A DNA stretch of 6,492 nucleotides from an uncultured Devosia sp. (GCA_946480655.1 CAMLKN010000132.1:1-6492), one strand, 5' to 3'; positions 1-5,858 are shown, counted from the first letter of the stretch. Notes: generated from the letters alone by a model not told the origin. Numbers and translations: made by a program.

Positions 1-288
1 GCCGGCATGGCCGCCGAAGACCCGCTCTGGCCCATGCCGCTCTGGCACAATTACGATTCCCAGATGTCCTCGAAAATCGCTGACGTGAACAATGCCGGCT
101 CGGGCGGTTATGCCGGGTCGGTTACGGCCGCCCTGTTCCTCAAGCGCTTCGTCAAGCATGCCGGCGCCTGGGTGCACCTCGACATCTTTGGCTGGGCCCC
201 TGAGGCCCGTCCGGGGCGCCCGGTCGGTGCGACCGACCAGGGCATCCGTGCTGTCTATGGTTACCTGCGCCAGCGCTACCCGCGCTGA
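1..288 (+). CDS. M17 leucyl aminopeptidase family protein, C-terminal fragment
   Basis: This is the 3' end of a gene that starts before the window; the first base is in frame and the stop is TGA at 286-288. The 95 visible residues match the C-terminal part of the M17 (leucyl aminopeptidase) catalytic domain. They show a PLWxxYD stretch, then NNAGSGGYAGSVTAALFLKRFV, the glycine-rich loop and helix near the end of the M17 fold, then WVHLDIFGW, and a terminal PGRPVGATDQGIRAV segment typical of the alphaproteobacterial subfamily. M17 enzymes are cytoplasmic, two-metal hexameric peptidases that release N-terminal amino acids. The metal ligands and the NTDAEGR motif lie upstream and cannot be checked here. 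The gene converges with ghrA, with 15 bp between the stop codons. Family assignment is secure. Whether this is PepA itself or one of the M17 paralogues common in alphaproteobacteria cannot be decided, so no symbol is given. Confidence 0.87.
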   Translation, partial: AGMAAEDPLWPMPLWHNYDSQMSSKIADVNNAGSGGYAGSVTAALFLKRFVKHAGAWVHLDIFGWAPEARPGRPVGATDQGIRAVYGYLRQRYPR

Positions 289-295
289 GGCCCGC

Positions 296-317
296 GCCGC
301 GGCTCAGTAGCCGCGGC
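296..317. terminator. Inverted repeat at a convergent gene junction, possible bidirectional terminator
   Basis: A perfect 9-bp inverted repeat (GCCGCGGCT / AGCCGCGGC) with a 4-nt loop begins 7 bp after the aminopeptidase stop codon and covers the last codons and stop of ghrA. Its position between convergent genes suits a shared transcription end. There is no U-tract on either side, so it is not a textbook intrinsic terminator. The role is inferred. Confidence 0.4.
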
Positions 318-1242
318 TGCGGTCGACCACATTGGGCAGGGCTGCGCCGGCTTCGTGGTCCCTCAGCACCCGCGAGAAATACGCCACGCCGCTCTCTTCG
401 TTCGAGATCGCGGCAATATGGGGCGTGATGTAGCAATTGGGCTCGGCCCAGAGCGGGCTGTCCTGCGGCAGGGGTTCGGTTTCGAACACATCGAGGCTCG
501 CCGCGCCCAGCGTGCCGTCTCGAAGTGCCGCGACGATATCGGCCTCCTTCTGGTGCCCGCCCCGTGCCGCATTGACGATCACTGGCCCGCCGGCCAGCCT
601 GTCGCGCCGCAGCTTGGCAAAGGTGTCGCGATTGAGAATGCCGGTCGTTTCTGGTGTCAGCGGCAACAGGTTCACCAGGATATCGGTGCCCGAGAGAAAC
701 GCGTCGAACTCGGCATCGCCCGAAAACCCTTTCACGCCTCCTATGGACTTGGGTGTGCGGCTCCAGCTTCTGAGGTCAAAGCCGAGTGGCCTGAGGCGCT
801 TGACCGCATCCTGTCCGAGCACGCCCATGCCCATGATGCCCACCGTCGTCTCGCCGGCTGCCGGAGGATAGTACTGGCTCCAGCGACGGGCCTTCTGGTC
901 GTCGCGGAAACGGCTGAACTGGCGGTGATGCATGGTGACGTGCGCCACGACATAGTCGCTCATGCGCTGGCTGAGATCGTCGTCGACGAAGCGCACTATG
1001 GGCGCGTCAGGCAGCTTGGGATGCTTTAGCAGCGCATCGACCCCGGCGCCCAGCGACAAGACGGCCTTGAGATTGGTGAGCCCGTCAAACGCATCCGGCT
1101 TGGGTTTCCAGACGAAAATGTAGCGGATGTCAGCCGGATCAAACTTGTCGCCGCGCCGCACCACGGGGTAGGGCGCCAGCGCTGCGGCAAAGGCGCCGGC
1201 CCAGCTGGCTTCATCGACGTCGGATAGATGCAGCAGCAGCAT
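304..1242 (-). CDS. ghrA: Glyoxylate/hydroxypyruvate reductase A (D-2-hydroxyacid dehydrogenase family)
   Basis: This cytoplasmic enzyme of 312 residues, the length I recall for E. coli GhrA, is predicted to reduce glyoxylate to glycolate and hydroxypyruvate to D-glycerate. Residues 135-143 (GIMGMGVLG) are the GxGxxG dinucleotide-binding loop. SWSRTPK at 159-165 ends the second Rossmann strand with Ser/Arg, as in NADPH-preferring members. The catalytic triad of the family is complete: R227 in NAARGG, E256 in FETEPLP and H275 in TPHIAA. The C-terminus VDRSRGY closely resembles the VDRARGY end of E. coli GhrA, which separates it from PGDH and D-LDH relatives. The ATG at 1242 is supported by GGAGGAG at 1251-1257 with an 8-nt spacer. 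It lies downstream of cycM on the same strand, but a terminator intervenes, so it is probably not simply co-transcribed. Exact substrate preference is inferred from family similarity. Confidence 0.93.
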   Translation of the reverse strand: MLLLHLSDVDEASWAGAFAAALAPYPVVRRGDKFDPADIRYIFVWKPKPDAFDGLTNLKAVLSLGAGVDALLKHPKLPDAPIVRFVDDDLSQRMSDYVVAHVTMHHRQFSRFRDDQKARRWSQYYPPAAGETTVGIMGMGVLGQDAVKRLRPLGFDLRSWSRTPKSIGGVKGFSGDAEFDAFLSGTDILVNLLPLTPETTGILNRDTFAKLRRDRLAGGPVIVNAARGGHQKEADIVAALRDGTLGAASLDVFETEPLPQDSPLWAEPNCYITPHIAAISNEESGVAYFSRVLRDHEAGAALPNVVDRSRGY

Positions 1243-1250
1243 GCGAGGGT

Positions 1251-1257
1251 CTCCTCC
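1251..1257 (-). promoter_or_regulatory. ghrA ribosome-binding site
   Basis: GGAGGAG on the minus strand sits 8 nt before the ghrA ATG and fixes the start choice. It begins directly after the U-tract of the cycM terminator, so it can be translated only from readthrough transcripts or from a promoter located upstream of or within the terminator. Confidence 0.8.
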
Positions 1258-1288
1258 AAGAAAAAGGCCGCACCCGATGGCGCGGCCC
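1258..1288 (-). terminator. Intrinsic terminator of cycM
   Basis: On the minus strand, 30 nt after the cycM stop, a 10-bp stem (GGGCCGCGCC / GGTGCGGCCT, two G-U pairs) closes a 4-nt ATCG loop and is followed by TTTTCTT (1264-1258). This is a classic Rho-independent terminator oriented to stop cycM transcription before ghrA. Confidence 0.82.
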
Positions 1289-1318
1289 GAAAATTTCGCG
1301 ATGCGCCCCTTCGCGGCC

Positions 1319-2086
1319 TTACTGGCTGGTGGCCGGTTCGGTCGCGGCCGGTTCTGCTGGCGTCGTTTCCTGCACCGGGGTGCCTTCCACGGGCGTTTCT
1401 TCCGCAGTGGTGGTCGGGGTTTCGACCGCAGCCTCAGGTGCCGTCGGCTCTGTGGTTTCCGCCGCAGGAGCCGTCACTTCTTCGCCGGCAGCCGGGGCGG
1501 CTTCTTCGGTGGCCTCTGCTTCGGCGGCCGGGGCCTCCTCGGCGACCGGGAACGGCACCGGGCTGCCCGAGAGCGTCTGCAGGTAAGCCAGGATATCGGC
1601 GCGCTCTTCAGGCGAGCGGACACCGGGGAAGTTCATCTTGGTGCCCGGGGCGTAGCCCTTGGGATTGGTCAGGAAAGCGTCGAGATTCTCATAGCTCCAG
1701 ACCTGGCCCTCGGCCTTCTGCTGCAGCAGGATATCGGAATAGGCAAAGCCTTCCATATGGGCCTTGGAGGCGCCGACAATGCCGTAGAGGTTCGGACCCT
1801 GCTTGGCCGCTTCGCCTTCGGCAAAGGTGTGGCAGCCCTGGCATTTGCGGACCGCGGACGCGCCGCGATCAACGCTGGCGCTGGCCAGCAGCACCCCAAG
1901 CGGAACCGCAGGAGCCTCCTCGACAGCTCCACCACCCTCGGCGACTTCCGGTTCCGGCAGCGCATAGCCCGGTCCACGATTTTCGATCGGATGGTAGATG
2001 GCTTCGGCAAGAAAGCCCACGCCCATGACGAACAACAGGGTGCCGAGCACGGCGCCGATGATCTTGTTTAGCTCAAACGAATCCAT
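1319..2086 (-). CDS. cycM: Membrane-anchored monohaem cytochrome c (CycM type) with long acidic tail
   Basis: This is an electron carrier predicted to be anchored in the inner membrane with its haem domain in the periplasm. In rhizobia CycM-type cytochromes link the bc1 complex to terminal oxidases. Starting at the ATG at 2086 the product has 255 residues. Residues about 9-29 form an uncleaved signal anchor, preceded by MDSFELNK, the conserved family start. An in-frame extension to 2137 exists but looks unlikely. The haem site is C82-Q-G-C85-H86, and the sixth ligand is probably M151 in PGTKMNFPGV. The class I cytochrome c fold ends near residue 173. Residues about 178-255 are a low-complexity Ala/Glu/Pro/Thr/Val tail without Lys or Arg, an unusual addition to a family of about 175-190 residues. 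The Shine-Dalgarno match is weak (AGAGAGACC). A strong terminator follows the gene. Family call is firm; the physiological partner is inferred. Confidence 0.92.
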   Translation of the reverse strand: MDSFELNKIIGAVLGTLLFVMGVGFLAEAIYHPIENRGPGYALPEPEVAEGGGAVEEAPAVPLGVLLASASVDRGASAVRKCQGCHTFAEGEAAKQGPNLYGIVGASKAHMEGFAYSDILLQQKAEGQVWSYENLDAFLTNPKGYAPGTKMNFPGVRSPEERADILAYLQTLSGSPVPFPVAEEAPAAEAEATEEAAPAAGEEVTAPAAETTEPTAPEAAVETPTTTAEETPVEGTPVQETTPAEPAATEPATSQ

Positions 2087-2240
2087 TTGGTCTCTCTGCC
2101 GGTCCATCCCCGTGGACATTGATCCGAACCAGCCCAACTTTAGATGCCCAATAGGGAATCCGCCTCAACCGGCCGGTTCGACGCGCGCGGAAGATAGTAT
2201 CAAGACCCCTTCCGGCGCAACAGGCCAAAGCCGACAGGTC

Positions 2241-2277
2241 CCCGGCAAATCGTCGCGGCGGGACGAAATGTGCCGGG
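2241..2277. other. Composite hairpin upstream of pheA
   Basis: An outer 7-bp stem (CCCGGCA 2241-2247 / TGCCGGG 2271-2277) encloses an inner 5-bp stem (TCGTC 2250-2254 / GACGA 2262-2266) with a 7-nt loop and small asymmetric internal loops. If pheA is transcribed from the promoter at 2353, this lies outside its transcript. It could belong to a longer leader or be incidental in GC-rich DNA. No leader peptide rich in Phe codons was seen nearby. Confidence 0.3.
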
Positions 2278-2352
2278 AAGACTGCCGCTGCCAGGGTCTG
2301 GCAACGGGAGGGGGCTCCCAGCGGACGACCCGCCTTGCTCTCCTTACGCAGA

Positions 2353-2381
2353 TTGACTCTCCCCGATGCCCGCGCCACAAC
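2353..2381 (+). promoter_or_regulatory. Candidate pheA promoter
   Basis: TTGACT (2353-2358) has five of six -35 consensus bases, followed after 17 nt by CACAAC (2376-2381), a weak -10. Alphaproteobacterial promoters tolerate degenerate -10 boxes. Transcription would start near 2388, which would exclude the upstream in-frame TTG at 2335 and leave a short leader before ATG 2401 or 2413. Confidence 0.38.
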
Positions 2382-2412
2382 CCCGCTGCTTTTCGTTTCC
2401 ATGGATCCACTG

Positions 2413-3234
2413 ATGACCAAGAAAATCGCTTTCCAGGGTGAACCCGGCGCCTTCAGCCATGCTGCGTCCGCCAACTTCTTTCCTGGCGAGGAATTTCTGG
2501 GCTGCGTGACCTTCGAGGAAACTCTCAACGCCGTGCAGACCGGCAAGGCCGACTATGCCGTCGTGCCGGTCGAGAACTCGCTCTACGGGCGTATTACCGA
2601 CATTCACCACCTGCTGCCCGAAAGCGGCCTCCACATAATCGGGGAGACCTACCTGCGCGTGGAGATGACCTTGCTCGGCGTGCCCGGTGCGCGTCTCGAG
2701 GACATCAAGGCGGTGCAGTCGCTTTCGGTGGCGCTCGGCCAGTGCCGCAAATTCATCTCGGCCCATGGCTTCCGGACGATCAACGCTGTCGATACTGCCG
2801 GCTCGGCCCGCGAAATCGCCCAGAAGGCCGACAAGTCCGTCGCCGCCATCGCCTCGCGCTTTGCCGGCGAGATCTACGGCCTCGACGTTCTGGCCGAGAA
2901 TATCGAGGACGCCGACCACAACACGACGCGCTTCCTCGTGCTCTCGCCCACCGAGAAACTGGCGCCCAACAAAGGGAAGGTGAAAACCACCTTTGTCTTC
3001 CGCGTCCGCAACGTCCCTGCGGCCCTCTACAAGGCCATGGGGGGCTTTGCCACCAATTCCATCAACATGACCAAGCTCGAGAGCTACATGGTCGGCGGCG
3101 CCTTTACCGCCACCCAGTTCTATGCCGACATCGAAGGTCATCCCGAAGACATTGGCGTCCAGCACGCTTTCGACGAGCTTAAGTTCTTTACGGACCACTT
3201 CCATATCCTGGGCGTCTATCCGGCCGCGGACTGA
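2413..3234 (+). CDS. pheA: Prephenate dehydratase
   Basis: The enzyme converts prephenate to phenylpyruvate with loss of water and CO2, the committed step to L-phenylalanine, in the cytoplasm. It is monofunctional: there is no chorismate mutase domain. From ATG 2413 it has 273 residues. The PDT domain spans about 3-180, beginning KKIAFQGEPGAFSH, with VENSLYGR at 53-60 and the catalytic TTRF at 171-174. An ACT regulatory domain spans about 192-270, with VPAALYKAMGGFATNSIN. The usual ESRP phenylalanine-binding motif reads ESYM here (223-226), as in other alphaproteobacterial PheA proteins I recall. ATG 2413 is chosen because MTKKIAFQGE matches the family start and GGA lies 6 nt upstream. ATG 2401 (four more residues) is an equally possible start. 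The gene is divergent from cycM and converges with dcpA 23 bp beyond its stop. Confidence 0.96.
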   Translation: MTKKIAFQGEPGAFSHAASANFFPGEEFLGCVTFEETLNAVQTGKADYAVVPVENSLYGRITDIHHLLPESGLHIIGETYLRVEMTLLGVPGARLEDIKAVQSLSVALGQCRKFISAHGFRTINAVDTAGSAREIAQKADKSVAAIASRFAGEIYGLDVLAENIEDADHNTTRFLVLSPTEKLAPNKGKVKTTFVFRVRNVPAALYKAMGGFATNSINMTKLESYMVGGAFTATQFYADIEGHPEDIGVQHAFDELKFFTDHFHILGVYPAAD

Positions 3235-3236
3235 GG

Positions 3237-3299
3237 CAGGTCGGGCCTGGCGCCACCTCACCGGGGTGATTGTTCCCGCCGACCTGACCGGCCGGCGGG
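3237..3299. terminator. Convergent pheA/dcpA junction with overlapping inverted repeats
   Basis: Two inverted repeats overlap here. CAGGTCGG (3237-3244) pairs with CCGACCTG (3279-3286), and CCCGCCG (3275-3281) pairs with CGGCGGG (3293-3299). The second is a G/C-only 7-bp stem with an 11-nt loop. They share bases, so only one can form at a time. Position between two convergent stop codons suggests a shared transcription end. No U-tract follows on either strand, so this is tentative. Confidence 0.33.
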
Positions 3300-5237
3300 A
3301 CGCGATCTTGCCGGCGGCGTCTCGTTCATTTCCCTTATCTGGGCGCACACGACATCGATCGGAACGGGCCTGCCGATGAAATAGCCCTGGCCGATGTCGC
3401 AGCCCGTGTCGCGAAGCAGGTCCATCTGCTCGCGCGTTTCCACGCCCTCAACGACAACTTTCGCGCCGGTTTTTCGGGCCAGGATCAGGACTGCCTCGAT
3501 CACGGAGCGGTTGACCGAGTCGGATTGAAGATCCTGCACGAAGGCGCGATCGAGCTTGATTTCGTCCCAGTGAAACCGCGTGAGGTATGAGAGAGACGAA
3601 TAGCCCGTCCCGAAATCATCCAGCGCAAGCGACACGCCCAGGTAGCGCAGATCGGAAAGCACGGCGATCGGCTGCTTGGGATCGGCCATCATCACCGACT
3701 CGGTCACTTCGAGCTTCAGTCTTGCCGGCGGCAGCCCGGCTGCCATGAGCGCAGCCGCCGTCGCGTCCATGACCTCGCCCTGCATGATCTGGATGACCGA
3801 CAGGTTCACGGCGACCTGCACGTGAGGGGGCAGTCGCAGGGCGTCCCGGCAGGCGCAATCGATCATATGCTTGCCGATATCGACAATCTGCCCGGATGCT
3901 TCGGCGATCGGAATGAACTCGCCTGGCGCGATGGGTCCCAATTCCGCGTGGTGCCAGCGGGCCAGGGCTTCGACGCCCACCACCGCACCGGTCTTGATGT
4001 CGACCTGGATCTGGTAATGAGGGATGATCTCGCCTCTTTGAATGGCGCCCCGCATGTCGTTTTCAAGCGTCAGTCGGCGCTCCACCATGTCGCGAAGCGA
4101 TTGGTCATAGACGGCAGCAGAGCCCTTCCTTCGGGCCTTGGCTTCGTTCTGCGCCAGGTCCGCATCCGCCAGGAGCCCCCGTGCATTCCGCACCGAGCTC
4201 GCCGTGGTGGCGATGCCGGCCGTCGCGCTGATCGTCACCGAACTGCCGTCGATCTCGAAAGGCTGCCGGAGGGCGTCCAGCGCGCGATCGGCAATGATTT
4301 CTGCTTCCGAAGCGTCGCGCAGCCTCAGCAGCGCTGCGAATTCGTCGCCGCCTAACCTGGCAACAATGTTCCCCGTTGAAGGTGAAATCACCTCCTCGAG
4401 CCTGCGGGCCGCCGCGATGAGCAGCTTGTCGCCAAACATGTGCCCCCAAGTGTCATTGATCAGCTTGAAGCCATCCAGATCGATCACGATGACCGCAGTA
4501 TGTTGACCGTCATTGTTCACCGGCTCGTCAGCGTCCGGGAATGCCGTGCGGTTCGGCAGTCCGGTCAGGGGGTCATGATGCGCAAGGTAGGCAAACTTGT
4601 CCGCCGCGCGTCCGGCTTCCCGATGGGCCCGGCGCAGGTTTCGATTTTGTACGGCCGATACGATGAGCATGATACCCGCCGAGATGAGCGCCGTTACGAC
4701 CAGGTAGTGCTGTATCGTTTGCTGCTCGGTCAGGGTCTGCCGGATCGCGGCGGCCTTGTTTACCGCAGAATTCGTCGCCTCGGCACCGATCTTCTCGATT
4801 ATCGTGCCGACCGGTTCCACTGTGTCCAGCAGTGCCGAAATCGAGGGGGCGTTCTCCAGGTCGGCCATCTCGGTTTCGATGGACAATAGGAGCGATAGCA
4901 GATCGTCATAGGCCTTCCGGCTCTCCGGGCTGGAAGCCAGGAAATCCTTGTAGCCCCCGACATTCCAGGTATCGAGCCGCCCGAGCAGGATCTGGTAGAA
5001 CAGCTCGGCGCGTTCGGCGTCGGCGGGCCTGCGCATCGCGGCATAGCGCGCGAGGTAGGCCTCCATCTGGGCGGCCTCGATGCGGCCATGCGCTCCGATC
5101 CAGGAGACGTCGAACCGCATGGAACTGCGTACCGCATCGGCTGTGTCCTGAACCACGCGCGCATGCAGCACCGTTGCGATGCCCAGCACGACAATGACCA
5201 CGACTGCGAATTGCCGGAACCAGACGGAGAGGAGCAT
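3258..5237 (-). CDS. dcpA: DcpA-like membrane-bound diguanylate cyclase/phosphodiesterase (GGDEF-EAL)
   Basis: This is an inner-membrane enzyme predicted both to make and to break cyclic di-GMP, controlled by periplasmic PruR. From ATG 5237 it has 659 residues. TM1 is about 7-26, a mostly helical periplasmic domain about 28-176, and TM2 about 178-196. The GGDEF domain (about 215-380) keeps metal/substrate residues D253, FKLIND (257-262), GHMFGD (265-270) and GGDEF at 296-300. The RxxD inhibitory site is absent (TGNI at 288-291). The EAL domain (about 385-636) keeps E423-A-L, N478, E510, D540-D541 with FGTG, K561, E597 and Q617, the usual catalytic set. The last 20 or so residues are Arg-rich and probably disordered. 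A GTG at 5249 is an alternative start. The gene follows pruR by 20 nt, with its Shine-Dalgarno site in a hairpin. The domain call is firm; the symbol rests on architecture and pairing with pruR, as in Agrobacterium. Confidence 0.9.
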   Translation of the reverse strand: MLLSVWFRQFAVVVIVVLGIATVLHARVVQDTADAVRSSMRFDVSWIGAHGRIEAAQMEAYLARYAAMRRPADAERAELFYQILLGRLDTWNVGGYKDFLASSPESRKAYDDLLSLLLSIETEMADLENAPSISALLDTVEPVGTIIEKIGAEATNSAVNKAAAIRQTLTEQQTIQHYLVVTALISAGIMLIVSAVQNRNLRRAHREAGRAADKFAYLAHHDPLTGLPNRTAFPDADEPVNNDGQHTAVIVIDLDGFKLINDTWGHMFGDKLLIAAARRLEEVISPSTGNIVARLGGDEFAALLRLRDASEAEIIADRALDALRQPFEIDGSSVTISATAGIATTASSVRNARGLLADADLAQNEAKARRKGSAAVYDQSLRDMVERRLTLENDMRGAIQRGEIIPHYQIQVDIKTGAVVGVEALARWHHAELGPIAPGEFIPIAEASGQIVDIGKHMIDCACRDALRLPPHVQVAVNLSVIQIMQGEVMDATAAALMAAGLPPARLKLEVTESVMMADPKQPIAVLSDLRYLGVSLALDDFGTGYSSLSYLTRFHWDEIKLDRAFVQDLQSDSVNRSVIEAVLILARKTGAKVVVEGVETREQMDLLRDTGCDIGQGYFIGRPVPIDVVCAQIREMNETPPARSRPAGRSGRREQSPR

Positions 5238-5254
5238 GGAAGGCCCCACCTTCC
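5238..5254 (-). promoter_or_regulatory. dcpA ribosome-binding site within a hairpin
   Basis: Between the pruR stop and the dcpA ATG the minus strand reads GGAAGG, TGGGG, CCTTCC, then ATG. GGAAGG (5249-5254) is the best Shine-Dalgarno match. It pairs perfectly over 6 bp with CCTTCC (5238-5243), which directly abuts the start codon. The hairpin would hide the site unless opened, for example by a ribosome finishing pruR 3 nt upstream. Confidence 0.5.
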
Positions 5255-5257
5255 CGC

Positions 5258-5746
5258 CTATTTGATCGTGATACTTCGGACCTGCCAGGCAGATCGGGAC
5301 TGATAGAGATCGGTCCGCAGCTCTTCGAAATCATCGAACGGATAGATGATGAACAAGGGGCCCTTGTTCCGGACCGACATGTAGTCGCCGTCCTGCTTGA
5401 GTGCCAGCAACACCGGATAGGTCGTGAAGTCCGTGAGGGGGATCGTCGTGCGATAATTGTTCAAGGCTAGCACGTCGGCCTCTTCTCCCTCGGCGCCGAC
5501 ATGAGAAAGCAGCATGGCCATTGGAACACCCTCGAATACCGGGGTTCCTTCATGCCAGGGCGTGGCGGTGACGATCTGGCCCGAGCCGATCGCTTCAAGC
5601 TGAGACGCGGTGAAATCGATGGGCACGCCGCCACTGATCTTGCCGTCTATGGTCAGAATGACGGGGTCGGATTGTGCCAGCCCTACGGACGGGATAACGG
5701 TGGCAAAAAGCAGAGTAGTCGAGAGCAGAAGTACAATAGTCTTCAT
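5258..5746 (-). CDS. pruR: PruR-like periplasmic pterin-binding protein (SUOX/molybdopterin-oxidoreductase fold, no Cys)
   Basis: This is a small secreted protein of 162 residues, predicted to bind a pterin in the periplasm and control the DcpA partner encoded next. Residues 1-24 form a Sec signal peptide (KTIVLLL core, likely cleavage at GLA/QS). The mature part is a single domain resembling the oxidoreductase molybdopterin-binding family: TATPWHEG (60-67), FEGVPM (71-76), ALNNY (94-98), SVRNKGPLFIIYPFDD (124-139) and YQSRSAWQVRSI (148-159). It contains no cysteine, so the Mo-ligating Cys of true sulfite-oxidase-type enzymes is missing and redox catalysis is unlikely. ATG 5746 is chosen because GGAG lies 7 nt upstream and the signal peptide starts there; an in-frame extension to 5800 lacks both. 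It is the first gene of an operon, and its TAG is 20 nt from the dcpA ATG. Ligand and symbol are inferred from the A. tumefaciens PruR-DcpA system. Confidence 0.83.
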   Translation of the reverse strand: MKTIVLLLSTTLLFATVIPSVGLAQSDPVILTIDGKISGGVPIDFTASQLEAIGSGQIVTATPWHEGTPVFEGVPMAMLLSHVGAEGEEADVLALNNYRTTIPLTDFTTYPVLLALKQDGDYMSVRNKGPLFIIYPFDDFEELRTDLYQSRSAWQVRSITIK

Positions 5747-5753
5747 TTTGATA

Positions 5754-5757
5754 CTCC
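5754..5757 (-). promoter_or_regulatory. pruR ribosome-binding site
   Basis: GGAG on the minus strand, 7 nt before ATG 5746, decides the start against an upstream in-frame candidate at 5800 whose first 18 residues would spoil the signal peptide. I could not identify a convincing -35/-10 pair for pruR further upstream, although 5760-5840 is visibly richer in A and T than the rest of the window. Confidence 0.65.
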
Positions 5758-5858
5758 GAGCTTCCAAATTTTCAGTCTGAACCAACCGAAGAAATTTCAA
5801 GTAAACGTATCCGGCCGATTTCGCTCCAATTTCTCCATTCCGAGTTCGGCATGGCCCT

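Larger units (their letters stand above)
2087..2412. other. Divergent cycM/pheA intergenic region
   Basis: No convincing gene lies in these 326 bp. The stretch holds the start regions of both flanking genes, a 12-bp perfect palindrome AACCGGCCGGTT (2167-2178), a composite hairpin (2241-2277) and a small 6-3-6 inverted repeat (2289-2303, TGCCAG/CTGGCA). A weak cycM promoter could be TTGCGC (2215-2220) with TACTAT (2194-2199) on the minus strand, but the 15-nt spacer is short. In Sinorhizobium and relatives, as I recall, kdsB sits between cycM and pheA; I see no remnant of it here. Confidence 0.55.

Noticed and set aside
355..1029. Plus-strand open frame opposite ghrA (224 codons)
   Set aside because: Shadow of ghrA, whose catalytic residues, length and ribosome-binding site are all in place.
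1228..2071. Plus-strand open frames across cycM (266 and 276 codons)
   Set aside because: Translations are Arg/Pro/Gly-rich and arise from the complement of the Ala/Glu-rich tail and the haem domain. No start signals or known motifs.
2167..2178. 12-bp palindrome AACCGGCCGGTT as an operator
   Set aside because: Perfect, but self-complementary GC-rich words are common here. There is no second copy in the window and no link to a recognisable promoter element, so it is only mentioned in the intergenic entry.
2138..2400. Phenylalanine leader peptide/attenuator upstream of pheA
   Set aside because: No short open frame with clustered Phe codons and no hairpin followed by a U-tract before pheA.
2335..2412. 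TTG start for pheA at 2335, extending the protein by 26 residues
   Set aside because: No Shine-Dalgarno site, the extra residues are not family-like, and the start would lie upstream of the proposed promoter.
2344..3348. Long open frame on the minus strand across pheA (334 codons)
   Set aside because: It is the antisense of a clearly recognisable prephenate dehydratase. The product has no family resemblance and the frame exists because of GC-rich codon bias.
5747..5800. N-terminal extension of PruR to 5800
   Set aside because: It would place 18 polar and charged residues before a clean signal peptide, while ATG 5746 has GGAG at the right distance.
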